From Istiophorus platypterus (Eukaryota; Chordata; Actinopteri; Istiophoriformes; Istiophoridae): 64,000 nt of DNA. Shown here one piece after another: positions 1 through 11,708 of this stretch (its first letter is position 1; each line of letters begins with the position of its first letter). The notes below the pieces were generated by a model that saw only the letters and a program-made list of their open reading frames with translations, was not told where the DNA came from and did not search any database. A program made the position numbers and the translations under genes. The stretch covers positions 7,663,912 through 7,727,911 of the forward strand of contig CM029119.1 of NCBI GenBank assembly GCA_016859345.1, in the 5' to 3' direction.

Positions 1-459
1 GGTGAAGGATTTTGTCTATGGATGGGGTCATCACTATGTACTGTCTACATCCGGGTCAGCTACAGCAGGAAACACAGACTCAAACTGTGGTGGATATTAT
101 CAGACAAAAATATAGATCCGCCAATACTAGATCTCTGAGGCTGATACTTATATTACATACATTTGAGAGGTTAAAAAAGGTGATAACAATATATTGTGGT
201 ATTGATTTTATTTTATTTTATTTGAGCTTTCAGATGAGATTATAAAAGAATTGTAATTAAGACATTCCGAGCGTGACATTTTATATTTGGAAAGTGAAGA
301 CATTTTTTGTAATTTACTTCAAACCTATCGTTGCCTTTACAGAACTGCAATTTCTAATAAGTTGAACACACAGTACAGTACAGTACTCTAAGTGTACTTA
401 TTTACTATTCATCACTAGGTCTTAACTGATGTCTTTATTTTTCTTTGTTCTTTTGTCAG
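1..459. other. intron or flanking sequence upstream of the last uqcc4 exon
   Basis: AT-rich sequence with no convincing exon. It ends in a pyrimidine-rich tract and a TTTTGTCAG acceptor at 451-459, so it is probably the last uqcc4 intron. The window opens with GGTGAAGG, which could be a splice donor directly after an upstream exon, but one edge base cannot establish that. Confidence 0.5.
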
Positions 460-799
460 CAGGCTCAACAGTGTGCGGTACCTAGCTCTGAGCTCTCGGA
501 GGCCAGCCAGATCCAAGACACCCACAGGCGTTGAAGAAGTGAACAATGAGCCCATCAAGTTCTCCACCAGTAAAGCCAGTCACAGGACCTGGAAAGTCGA
601 CCGCTCCATGGGGAGCCAGTTCGAGCGGCCGTGGTGGAAAGTCCTGCCCATCAGTCTGTTTCTCACCGGCTTCCTTTTGTGGTGCGCACTGAGAGAGGAG
701 ACGGACATTGATGCACAGCTGGAGAAGCAGCTGTATGAGCATTTGCCTGGCTTGCTTTCAGATGAAGAAGAGGAGCCAGTCGAAAATAAATCAAGTTAA
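460..799 (+). CDS. uqcc4: ubiquinol-cytochrome c reductase complex assembly factor 4, 3' exon (partial)
   Basis: This is the terminal coding exon of UQCC4 (earlier names C16orf91 and CCSMST1), a small inner-mitochondrial-membrane protein needed for assembly of respiratory complex III. The exon opens at a TTTTGTCAG acceptor. Its frame reads RLNSVRYLALSSRR, then a stretch ending in TSKASHRTWKVDRS. The family signature follows: RPWWKVLP, one hydrophobic membrane segment (about ISLFLTGFLLWCAL), the REE motif, and a short acidic tail with four consecutive Glu that ends ENKSS at the TAA of 797-799. The 5' exon carrying the start codon and targeting signal is outside the window. An alternative acceptor three bases downstream (exon from 463) would remove one residue. 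Identification rests on the W-W-K-V-L-P/membrane-segment/LREE pattern. Confidence 0.82.
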
Positions 800-1009
800 C
801 AAATGTGGAACTTCAGTTGTGTATATATTGGTTTTTATTTATTGTGAGTGTTTCTGTAGCATATCAGGCTGTGGCACAAATTCATTGTCCTGACAATGCT
901 AAAAGGTGTAGTGAAGCCGTCCAGTACTACAGAAACACATGCCCCCTCCCTAGTTATAAATTGTTAGATCTTTTATTTTTCAAGTTTGCGTGGTGATCAG
1001 AACATATGG

Positions 1010-1015
1010 AATAAA
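1010..1015 (+). terminator. uqcc4 polyadenylation signal
   Basis: AATAAA about 210 bases after the uqcc4 stop, followed by a T-rich stretch. The next gene, H3.3, converges from the other side, and its own signal lies about 440 bases away. Confidence 0.7.
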
Positions 1016-1454
1016 CATGCCTTGATTTTTAAAACTCTACTTTGGTTTGGCCTTCCATCTGTTGATGTGCTTGTTCCTTTATAGTTCATGTACTGGTATA
1101 TTGTGAATAACCAATGTGTGCTGAAGTTTTGGCAATGGTTTCTCACTATATAAACTGTATAGTTTAACATTGCCGTCAGCACATTAAATTGAGGGACTGA
1201 ACAGAAGGGTTTAGTCAGCAAATTCAGTCAAGTCTGAAGAGCGCTTAAGGGACAGGAAGGATTAAAAAAAAAAAAATAACTTTGCTTTTGAACCAAGAGT
1301 TTCTGGAGCCTTAACTTTATGAAAGGATCAAAAAGATCTGAGACCAGCTGGTTTGATTTTAGCCACCATCTCTCCATATCCCAACTTTATCTGAGTTGGA
1401 TGGAAACTGTAGAAGTCAATGAACAAAAATAGTCAAGGTTGAGGTAGCAGATAG

Positions 1455-1460
1455 TTTATT
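1455..1460 (-). terminator. H3.3 polyadenylation signal
   Basis: Reverse-strand AATAAA (TTTATT on the + strand) about 310 bases beyond the H3.3 stop. A normal poly(A) signal fits a replication-independent H3.3 gene rather than a stem-loop-ended, cell-cycle H3 gene. The A-rich + strand around 1705-1722 lies within this 3' UTR. Confidence 0.65.
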
Positions 1461-1767
1461 TACAGCACAAGAAATCCTATGACATGCACACACAGGAATA
1501 AAGGGTACAGATTTCTAAAATAGACTTGCAGACCTGAGAAAGGCAGTGGAATATTCTTTCAGCATTTACAGGTGTAGCTATACTACAGTGAATAGGACTG
1601 TTAAGAAAATCAAAGGTTGAAATGAAAAATGAAGTACAAAAAAATACATGCCTTAAACTACAAATGACATCAGGTGATACACATGCTGGTAACAGTTCAA
1701 GATTTACAAAAAAAAAAAAAAAACCCATCCAGCCCCCCCTCCCCCACTAAAAAGATAAAATCCAATC

Positions 1768-2505
<738 letters not shown>

Positions 2506-3317
2506 TCACCTGCGGGTCTGAAAAAACAAAAACAAAACACAAAGCTGAGATCAACGATGAGTGAGAACGTTTAACCCGCCGACCGAAGAACCGCATCTTG
2601 GCTGACACTGAACTGAGTCACCGCTTCGGGGAAAGTACATTTAACGCTAAGCGGGTTTTTTTTGCCGATAACACATGAGCCGGTCTCCGGGTAAAGGATT
2701 TTAAATATACGCCGTTCAATTCGAACCGCCGCTAAAAGGGAGAGATAAAGCTAAGTAACACGGGGAGTAACAGCTCGTTTATAGTAGGACGGTTCTCTGT
2801 ACCTAGCCGAGGTGTAACCCTCGGTCCGCTACATGGCTGATTTTTAATTAAAGACAGCTCTCGGGACCCGCCACCATTAAGCCATAGGGGGCACACACGT
2901 TTCTTTGCCGTCGGCGGCCAGCAGATTTAACACTAGCATAGACGGTTGCAAAATGGCGCCAGCTAGCCACCACGGAGGCTCACATCAATTTTAAAAACAC
3001 ACAGTTAGCCTCTAAACCGATTCAATATATTACCAGTCAGCTGAGGGGAACCTCAGATTGAAGTTTAACTGTAATAGAAACGAGTTTCTTCGCCGGTCGA
3101 GTTTGTACGGAGCCGCTCAAGTCGAGGCTAACGGTTAGCCGACTGGCTATGGCGCGCTCCGTTGTTGTCGTCAGTTAAACTAACGGGTAACTGTCGCCTC
3201 GAGGAGCTTTAACGTTTTCTTCACGACGCGGAAATCAAAAGTTGGCCTGATAATTCAAGACCAGCGACACCAGGCGCGTAAAAACCCGATAATAGTAACA
3301 ATGGCCCCGGGAGTTAC

Positions 3318-3376
3318 CTTTTGTGTTTATTTTTCCGGGAAAGCAGCGTGTCCTCCCTGCGCGTCGCCGACTCTAT
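3318..3376 (-). other. h3-3: H3.3 5' noncoding exon (inferred)
   Basis: On the reverse strand a GTAACT donor begins at 3317, so this exon would end at 3318. It would splice to the acceptor before 2517 (T-rich tract then CAG), 15 bases upstream of the ATG. The transcription start, about 30 bases downstream of the TATA box, is estimated and not seen directly. The intervening intron is about 800 bases and GC-richer near the promoter. Confidence 0.6.
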
Positions 3377-3401
3377 TAATCAGAGAGGCGGCGGGAGGTG
3401 T

Positions 3402-3459
3402 TATTTATAGGCCGAGAGGAGCGGCGGCCCGAGCCCCGCCCCCCGGCCTACGGGATTGG
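3402..3459 (-). promoter_or_regulatory. h3-3: H3.3 core promoter: TATA and CCAAT boxes
   Basis: The reverse strand has TATAAATA at 3402-3409 and a CCAAT box at 3455-3459 (ATTGG on +), with GC-box-like CCCCGCCCCC between them at about 3434-3443. The spacing, with CCAAT about 50 bases upstream of TATA, is that of a strong pol II promoter and fits a highly expressed histone gene. Confidence 0.7.
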
Positions 3460-3870
3460 TCCGGACTTAAATCTCCGGAGTCCGGGATTCGTGGTGGATA
3501 AATCGAGCTCTCCGCCTCCGCGTTTGAAGAGGAGACGAGGAAGAAGCGCCTGCTCTCCAATATGTGCTTTTCCACCTGTTTATTTATTTATTTATTTACT
3601 CATTCATCTATTCATCCGTTCATTCACTAATTCACCAATCCATTCATTCCTGCATCCACTGGCGAAACGGACACGTCTTCAGGGAAGCTGATACAGACAA
3701 CACTAGGCCACCGACGGCCTGGTGACCTGATCACTTTGTTTCTTTGTTGTTAATAAAGCTCCCCTGTTTGTCTCGAGGTTATTTATTTGCATTCAGTTAT
3801 AATCTCTTGTCTTAATTTCTTGTTGTTATTTGTTTTGTTTTGTTCACTTGTCCCTCGTATTTCATATGAC

Positions 3871-3892
3871 TGTGTGTGTGTGTGTGTGTGTT
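3871..3892. repeat. (TG)n microsatellite
   Basis: Nearly perfect TG dinucleotide run of about 22 bases. Confidence 0.9.
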
Positions 3893-3909
3893 TGTTTTTT
3901 AGACTGTAA

Positions 3910-3912
<3 letters not shown>

Positions 3913-3968
<56 letters not shown>
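3913..3968. repeat. (AT)n microsatellite
   Basis: Perfect alternating AT run of 56 bases. A shorter AT run of about 20 bases follows at 4082-4101. Both lie in the divergent H3.3/C8orf33 interval. Confidence 0.95.
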
Positions 3969-3971
<3 letters not shown>

Positions 3972-4418
3972 CGAATAAAAAAAAAGTCCCGTGTTTTTTA
4001 TTTATTATGAAGTTAATCTGTGACGATCTTTATCCATATTTTTATCAATGGAAAATATCAGATCAGTCCATAAAGTCTGCGTATATATATATATATATAT
4101 GTTCTGGTTTGTCATGATTAAACACTTTTTAAAATAATAATTTAAAGTGTGTTCCAATTTATCAGCTGTGCCACGGAAACCATCACAAGACGGAACCACA
4201 AACGTTAAGGAGATAATACCAGACGGACCGGTTCGTCAGATACACCGGAGGTGAGTTGTTCCAAACAACACGATCTCATGGAGACTAAGAAAATCGAAGC
4301 ATTGTGAAATTCCTGCTAAAACATGGGAGCGTATGTTTATCCCTGAGGCGTCGAGTTAAATACTTGTTTTAAATCAGGCGCAGTTCAGCGGAAAACCTTA
4401 AACCCTGGATAAAGCAGC

Positions 4419-6151
4419 ATGGCTGCGCAAAGGCTGCTGTGCATAGGTACATTAGGTTTTAATTACGTCTTCCTACGAGCCAAGTGTGCGGTCTTTTAAT
4501 GGTCGTTCTCAGAATGTGGATATAAAATGTTTGAGGGGCACTTTGTCTAAAAAAAAGTCCCTAATTTGATTTGATTTAGCTGAAATTAACTCGGTTCATT
4601 AGTGGTCGTAAATGTCATCGTTCATGTTGACTTATGTTACACCTTTGTATCTGCTACGGTTAGAGTCAGTCTCACTTATTTATTAAAAGGTCTACTCTAA
4701 TTAATACCATCCGAAGTCAACACAGTGCCAACAAAAGTAAATTATTTTCAGGTTTGTGTGTATGTCCATTCAACAGATATTGAACCAAAGTCAAGCAGCT
4801 CCATTGGTGCAGAAGGCAGAGCTGAGAAACCGCTCTGGACTCGTGGTGACAACGCCTTCAGATTCAACTTCTTCCCCGAAAACTCTCTGGCCCTTCAGGA
4901 GGAAACATTTCAACCAGACAGGACTGAGCCAGCACGGAGCCAGATACTCTTTACTGGAGGGGGCTCTGCTTTTGCCTTTAACTTCCAAATCCCTGGTGTT
5001 GCACCTGTAGAGGACATGGAGACGGCGGAGGCCCCAGACGCATCTTCTCCGGGAAGCCAACGATGCTCCCAAGACAAAGAGCCCTCCCTGCTGCAGGAGA
5101 TTAACTCTCCCCCTGAACTGTCAGTGCAATCCAAAGCAAAGAAGAAGAAAAAGAAATGTGGAAAGAAAAAAGCCTCAGATAGCACTGAAGCACAACAGAA
5201 GCCCGCTGAGGGGAGTCAAGGAAGTGAAGACACAGAGCTGGTCAGTGTTAAATGTTTTTCCTTTACAATAATCATGTTGGGTTCAGTTTCATTAGTTGAA
5301 TTGATGTCAAAATGTAACTGTGTTTCAGAGCACAGAAGAGCAGCTGAACAGACAGCTGGACTGGTGCATCGAACAACTGGAGCTAGGAATGAGATCCCAG
5401 AAGGGCACACCCAAACAGAGTCAGTGTGATATTAACCTTACAGCACAGAACCTGTACTGTATTGTGCTGTGTGAAATATGAGTATAACAGGATAAATCTT
5501 TCAAAAACAGGGAGGTAAATGCAAAGGCCTGAGATTAGATGTCTTTATCCAGATACAGATTATCTGTTAATACAGGGTATATATGGAATGGATATTGAAT
5601 TGCTTTGAGGAGTGACACTATGGATATGTTCCCCCTGTAGAAGAGGAGGCCTCGCGTGCCCTGAAGACTCTGCGTAGCTCTAAAGCTCCCCTTGTCAAGA
5701 AGAGGCAGGTGATGAGAGCCATGAATGGAGAGTATAGGAAAAAAATGGAAGAAGAGAGGAACAAGCAGTTCAAACTCATTCAGAGTGGTGAGTGGATTGT
5801 AACCCAGCAGTAGAGTCACCTGTAGAGTAATAATCAGATGTGTGTAAAATAAATAAATAAATAAAGGTCTACCTTGGAATTTTGAAAGTGTTTGTTTGCA
5901 GTGCAGTTAACTGATTGGTTTCTGTTTTCCCAACAGAAATTGCATCAGCTCAGGTCAAAGTTGTGGCAGATTCTCCAAAGAAGTCTGTTTTCCACCGGAG
6001 AGCCAAAGTCAAAACACAGAGCCTGGCCACAGAGGACAACCTGCAGCAAAATGAAGCCCAGGATACAAATCCAACCCCACAGACTCAGGAGGAGCCATCA
6101 GTTTTTGTCTTTACTCCATCAAAGGAAGAGTTTCGCTTCGATTTCCTCTAA
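4419..6151 (+). CDS. c8orf33: UPF0488 protein C8orf33 homolog, complete
   Basis: This is a protein of unknown function in the UPF0488 (C8orf33) family. Five exons are supported: 4419-4446, 4777-5240, 5329-5419, 5641-5787 and 5937-6151. All phases match and give 314 residues. The family core is clear: WCIEQLELG (about residues 172-180), GTPKQ, an ALKTLRSSKAPLVKKRQVM stretch, and the terminal EEFRFDFL, comparable to the human C-terminal EEFRFNFF. The middle of the protein holds a Lys-rich run (KAKKKKKKCGKKK), probably nuclear or nucleolar targeting. F-x-F-N-F also occurs twice near the N-terminus (about residues 37-41 and 75-79). Two introns use GTCAGT donors. The 28-base first exon is the least certain part; its phase-1 end fits the exon that follows. 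It is divergent from H3.3. Confidence 0.85.
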
Positions 6152-6359
6152 TTTTTTAACCTGAGGACAAACTTTTCACTGTACGTTATATCCTTAACTG
6201 CCTGGACAGTCTGGTCTGAATCAAACATTCTTAAAAATAGATACAATGTAAAACAAACAAAACAAGGGGCTGTAATGGAAATAATGGAAGAAAAACTATT
6301 ACAAATAGAGTGCTGATATTTGAAACCTTTATCTGATTCCTGCTTGTACCATATTTCTA

Positions 6360-6365
6360 AATAAA
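6360..6365 (+). terminator. C8orf33 homolog polyadenylation signal
   Basis: AATAAA 209 bases after the stop codon, followed by a GT/T-rich segment. The interval from here to 7232 is intergenic plus the anks3 5' UTR. A GTT trinucleotide run lies near 6420-6437. Confidence 0.7.
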
Positions 6366-6699
6366 TCATTTTGGTATTATTGTTTGAATGGTTTCTACTT
6401 ATTAGGAATCTGTAAGATTATTGTTGTTGTTGTTGTTATTTTTCATTCTTAGACTGTTTCATCTGAAGGACTTTTAGAGGCATCCCTCAAATCTGACCCC
6501 TCAGATTTATGTTGGGATCTTCACCCCAGGTTGGAAGCAAGAGTCTGAGATTGAATAAGATTCTTCAACAAAACAACGTACTAACCCGGATCTTTTTTTC
6601 CAACAGGGCAATGCTGTTGGTTTAAGACAAGACCTAAAAAACTCTGGATACGTTTATATGTGGACTGTATTAGTGTATGAGCAGCTGAAAAAGTTCAGC

Positions 6700-7232
6700 G
6701 GTAGCTTTCAGACAGGAAAGGGCGGGGTGGGATTCAACACGAGCACAATTGAGTGTGACACAAAAAAAAGTTTGAGCGGCTGAGAAAACAAACTACCTTT
6801 TGCTTGTAAGTTTCGATCTCTTTCAATTTGTCTACAGTGTGAAATGTTAGCTAATGTTTTCGTTCGGTCGTTGTGTTCCTTTTGTCGTGGGGGGAAAGTT
6901 TATAACGGGGTTGATGTGTTGTCGTCAAGCAAACGTTAAACTAGCTAAAAAGGGCAAAGTTGGGGAGTTAGCTAAAGCCAGTAAAGGTATAAACCAGAAC
7001 TAGCTTTAACCCAACCGCGAGTCAGAAGCTATTATCGGCCAGTATTGTGAGTATGTGTATTAAAAGCCAAACTCCGAGACGCCGAGCGACTGTCCCCGTC
7101 CGATATCGAGGCAGCGTCTCTTTAAAGTGCGGATCCGGGGTTTCTGTAGTTGTGATCATGTCATGGCGGTGCGCGGTCGCAGGGCCACCTCTGTTTTCCA
7201 GGCGTGAGGAGGGACAAGCGAAGAGGCGGAGA
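6700..7232 (+). promoter_or_regulatory. anks3: anks3 promoter and 5' UTR region (inferred)
   Basis: The sequence becomes CpG-richer towards the first coding exon. A possible 5' UTR donor (GTAAGT) lies near 6806 and a possible acceptor (TTTCTGTAG) near 7149. Upstream ATGs in frame with anks3 and without an intervening stop occur at 7158 and, further out, within the long open frame. No TATA box is evident. Confidence 0.4.
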
Positions 7233-10200
7233 ATGTCTGAGCTGAGCGACGAGGCCAGTGAGTCGGAGCAGCTGGGTGCCAGCCTCTCCCTGTGGCTGGG
7301 TGACTCCCTGGTGCGACCCGAGGAGCTGGATGTTCCCCTGGACCTCCACACCGCCTGCTCCATCGGCCAGTACGACGTGGTGGCGGAGTGCATCAAAAAG
7401 TCGGTCGCCTGGATGCGTGCACACTCCCCAGATTATGGCCCTTCCTCCACAGCCTATACATAAATAATCCTGTTTGTTTCAGGCGTGAGGTGAACCTGGA
7501 TGGCAAGAACATTGGCGGATGGACGCCGTTGATGTATGCTTCGTATATTGGGCATGACAACATTGCAAATCTGCTGCTGGAGGCTGGTGTGAATGTAAAC
7601 GCTACCACTGCCAAAGGTCTAACCCCCTTGATGCTAGCAGCAAGCTGTGGCAATGAAAGCATCGCTTACTTCCTGCTTCAGGTATAAAATGGTCCTGGAC
7701 GGTCACGAGTTCGTTCTCACAGAAATAACATGAATGCTTTTTAATGCAGAAGTTTGCTGTTTGGAAGCCCGAAGCCCAGATGTTGAACCAACTCAGAATG
7801 TTCTGACAAAAAAGGGCCAAAGCCAGGCCACATTAACACAAAATAACACAACTGGTTTACCTGCCTCCAACTAGTTTCTGATCTCTGCAAGTTGATTTTC
7901 TGAATGTAAGATGAATGAAAAACAAATGCCACTTGGGAAGTAGGATACTAAACATATAGGTTCTATGTTTTGACATTTTCTTATTCAGAGTGTGAAAGGC
8001 TTTTTGTTTTTACTTGCACCAAAAGCAAGGTGCTGAGCTGGAACTGAAGGACTCTCTGGGCTGGACCGCTCTGTTCCACTGCACGAGCACAGGCCACCAG
8101 CAGATGGTCAAGTTCCTGCTTGATAACAATGCTGATGCCAATGTCAAGTGAGTGTAATTGCTAATCCCAATGCTACTGAAAAAAACTCCATTCAGACGCT
8201 GGGATTTTAACAACTTTCTCTTTTCATTCACAGGGAGCCAGGGACTGGTTTCACTCCTCTCATGGAGGCTGCTGCTTCTGGACATGAAATCATAGTTCAG
8301 TACCTGCTCAATCACGTGAGTAGGTTACTGTTTACTGAACATGCTTTTTGCTGTTCTTGTGTGGAATATTGAGCTACAGCACCAGCAAATGTACACAGAA
8401 GGACTTGCCTGCTGCTGAGGATGTGTGATGATGATACATAGAGGAGCTCATTGTCCTGCTGACACGGAGGTAATGCCTTATGATCCTGACTTCTGTTTGC
8501 TTTTATTCATTAACAGAAAGTTAGAGTAGATGAGCGCAATGCTAAAGGAGAGACTGCCCGTGCCTTGGCAATGATGTATGGCTATACCAAGATTGTTGGC
8601 CTCATTGACTCACGTTCCCCAAGGATCAAACCAGGTACCTGTCAGAATAGCCTAATTTCTTATTGTTTTTTTTTACTCAATAAAATGTAATTCTCTCTTT
8701 GTCTTTCATTTTCGAATCCATCCTGCCAGGATCCTTTCAAGACCTGAGTTCCTCCGATGAATCAGACAGCGCACCCCCGAGGATAAGGCAGAGTCGAAAC
8801 CGAGCTAAAGGCATTAGCATCCATGATGGGCCTCAGGCCATCGCCAAGTTCCGAGTAGGAGGCACCAGCAAACCGTGTGGTAGTGTCACATAATATATCC
8901 AGTCCGCCAGCCTGTATCCATATAGGTCACACGTTAAGAGCGCAGTGGTTCCAGTTGTTAAATCAGGAAGACCTTATGTACCGTGGATAGTTTTTTCCTT
9001 GAATTTTGCAATGAAGCAGCTGTGTTCTATTTGGGGGGAGGAAAAAAAAAAGGACTTAACCAGTGTTATCTTGACGTTCACTTCTATAGCCATGGGTGCG
9101 ACAGCAGTTTGTTAAGCTTGCTCTTCTCATCACAGAGCCTCCTGCTGTGCCACCAGGCTACATGACGTTCCGTGATATTGGTGAACAGAGTGAGGGCCTC
9201 TGCTACCGTGACGTGACCTCGCCTATCAATGAGCTGGATGGCCAGAGCAACAGCAGCAGAGGTGAGACGCATACAACTAACAGTGTTTTGTGATATCTGA
9301 AATAGATAATTGAAACGGTTTCGGTTCAAGTGTCTTTGAAATAAAATAGCAGTTGGTATGATCATTTATTAAAGTGAAGAAACATGTAGGACATTTTAGA
9401 AATTCATTGGCACTGGTTGTACTCGGTATCTTTCATGGTAATGCTGATATTTCCTCTGGAACTGTTGCAGATGACAGTCCATTCTTTGACAATGACATGC
9501 CCACCATGAGAAGCAGCAGTAGCAGCAGCGAAGGCCTGCCTCACGTGGTTGGTCTCAACTGGGAAGGCTCTGTGGAGAGTAACGAGGTGAACACAAGAGC
9601 ACAAAAATCCCACTGTTATGGAGGCAAACAGCAGATCTTCTTGATATGCAGTGACAGACAGGTATACCTTTATCCACCAGGACTCTGACCAGTGTAAAAA
9701 GAGCAGCTCTCGAAGAGTAAATAAGAGTCATCACTCAAAAGGCAAGAGTCGCCACGGAAGCAATGATGGAGCTCACTCCAGTGGAACAGGGAACTGTGGG
9801 ATACGCACACATATTGTTCCTCCACCTTCCTACACTGGTCCTAAGGCATGTCTGTGTGCGCACACTTCTTGATATAATCATATGACATTAATGTTGCGTG
9901 GTTATTTAGGACTGTCTTCATATCTTGACCAGACCTATAATCTCTTATTCCTGTAGGATCTGGCAGAGTTCCTGGAGCAGATTGGCTTCTCTAAGTATCT
10001 CCCGTTACTTGAAGAGCAAGACATTGATCTACGGATATTTCTCACCCTGACTGAAAACGATCTCAAAGAAATAGGAATCACGTAAGAGACTTCAAACCTC
10101 TCTTTCACATTTACCCCTGCATGTACAGTATTTGTATTTTTCTTATCACATGGAAAATATATCCTTTCTTCATGCACAGATTGTTTGGACCCAAGCGTAA

Positions 10201-11042
10201 GATGACCTCGGCTATTGCCAGGTGGCACAGCAGTGCTCGACCGCCCAGTGATGCTCTGGAACAGGCTTATGCTGACCAGCTTGAGGCTGAGATGCAAGAG
10301 ATGGCCATTCAGCTACACAAGGTATCCAAGAAGCAAATACGCAGTGTAACTGAAATACAAATACTTAACATTTCTGACATTTCTTGACTTAACTGAAAAC
10401 CTTTTACCTACATCTTACTGACTAACCCACCTTGTAGCGCTGTGAGGAGGTGGAGAACCTGCAGAGCCAGGTGTCTCAGGAGAAGGAGCTGCGCACTGTG
10501 ATGGAGGGATGTCTGATGGAGGACAAGATGGCTTGGAGGAGGGTTCACACTGAGCTGGTGGAGAACCACCGTCTGACTCAGGACATGAGCGCCACACTGG
10601 TGAAGACCAGGACTTGTCGTGCTGAACTGCTCTCCTGCCTCAGTCCTGATGGCAATAGCAGTTCATATGCCGGTGTGGAAGATAAAACAAAAGATGATAC
10701 TGGCGTAAAAGGTCAGTTTTGGTGCTGTGCTCAGTAACACCTTTTACATTTTGCGATTTAGAAAAAAAAAAGTGATTTTTACGTCTCCTTGTAGCTGCGG
10801 ATGGCCTGACACGCTCCGATGTTGTAGAGCTAATGAAGAAGCTGGAATCCTATGAAGAAGAATTGGGTAAGATGGTGTAATGCTCAGTGATTAAAGTGCT
10901 TTTGTGTCATCAGCACAGTCTAATGCTAATGCTGTTGTCTGGTTGTTTCCTCATAACAGCAGGGACACTGCAAATTGTGCTGCAGAGTCTACGGCGACTG
11001 AGTGCCACAGAAAAAGTCTCAGATAGCTGGGAACGGCCTTAA
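7233..11042 (+). CDS. anks3: ankyrin repeat and SAM domain-containing protein 3 (ANKS3), complete
   Basis: This is a scaffold protein of the ciliary ANKS6/NEK8/BICC1 network linked to nephronophthisis. Exons: 7233-7399, 7483-7681, 8026-8147, 8234-8315, 8517-8634, 8730-8879, 9136-9261, 9471-9586, 9681-9845, 9957-10081, 10180-10321, 10438-10711, 10795-10866 and 10960-11042. Together they are 1941 bases, 646 residues, close to the human length. The start MSELSDEASE matches the family. Ankyrin repeats span about residues 34-225 (GGWTPLMYASYIGHD, GWTALFHCTSTGHQ). A Ser-rich linker with LSSSDES and SSSSSSEGL follows, then the SAM domain at about 416-478 (DLAEFLEQIGFSKYL to LTENDLKEIGIT), LFGPKRKMTSAIARWHSSARP, and a predicted coiled coil to the end. 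Oddities: a GTCGGT first donor and a GC-AG ninth intron. An in-frame ATG at 7158 could add 25 Arg-rich residues. Confidence 0.96.
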
Positions 11043-11708
11043 CCTTTTTCAGGTGAGTCTTTACTGCATGGACACAGAAAGTGCTGGAAGAAATTTAAGT
11101 CTGCTAAAGAGAGAATATAACTTTTCTAATCTTCTTAAGGGGTTTCTGCCAATATTCGACGGAGGGTGATCTAACCACCCTGAACATGCTCACTGAAATG
11201 GGAGAAGGCCAAAGGAAAGGCCAGGCCTCCCGGACTCAAAGCAGCCAACCTGCTGCCCCTCCGGGATCGGGTAATGGGCTGGAGCTCACCGGATGTGGAC
11301 AAGGCCAAGGGTAGCGGCAGCTGCTGCAGGAAAATGACAAGCAGGCAGGAAGGGTACCTGACCCCCACACGCTTGTGCTGGTGATTGCTGGACTCCAGTA
11401 ATTTGGTTGTGAAAATGCACAGAGAGGATGAGGAACTGATCTTGGATCAGAGACTTTAATACTGTGAAACGTTTGTACAAAACTGTACTGTTTCTATATG
11501 AAATGTGGTTTAAATTATGTCCGTGCCACCAGATGAAGAGGCACGTTTCATGAAAGAGGAGAAGTAGTCCTGATTGGTTAAAATAAGTTCTGCAGAGTGT
11601 TACTTTGATTTGAATGAAATCTTCTCATTTATATGATGATTGAGAATAATGTCCTGCTGAATACATTTTGAGGAAATGAAGTTTCAATTTATCATTTAAA
11701 GAAATAAA
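11043..11708 (+). other. anks3: anks3 3' UTR with polyadenylation signal
   Basis: AATAAA at 11703-11708 (another AATAAA-like hexamer follows near 11772). A CAG/GTGAGT donor lies only ten bases after the stop, and a plausible acceptor near 11139 (CTTCTTAAG), so a 3' UTR intron is possible. Because the stop is so close to that junction, it would not be expected to trigger nonsense-mediated decay. Confidence 0.5.

Larger units (their letters stand above)
3477..4418. other. divergent intergenic region between H3.3 and the C8orf33 homolog
   Basis: No gene is seen. The two flanking genes are transcribed away from each other across this roughly 1 kb interval. Its centre is filled by TTTA/TTCA-type low-complexity sequence (about 3580-3660), a TG tract and two AT microsatellites. 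The 5' UTR of the C8orf33 homolog must lie towards the right end. Confidence 0.6.

Noticed and set aside
4725..4776. Open frame start at 4725 for the C8orf33 homolog
   Set aside because: These bases include two acceptor-like CAGs and read as intron. Joining 4419-4446 to 4777 keeps phase and gives a normal start, although the short first exon remains to be confirmed.
7047..7157. Far upstream in-frame start for anks3 at 7047
   Set aside because: It begins before a plausible 5' UTR acceptor (7149) and the encoded residues do not resemble ANKS3. Only the ATGs at 7158 and 7233 were kept as candidates.
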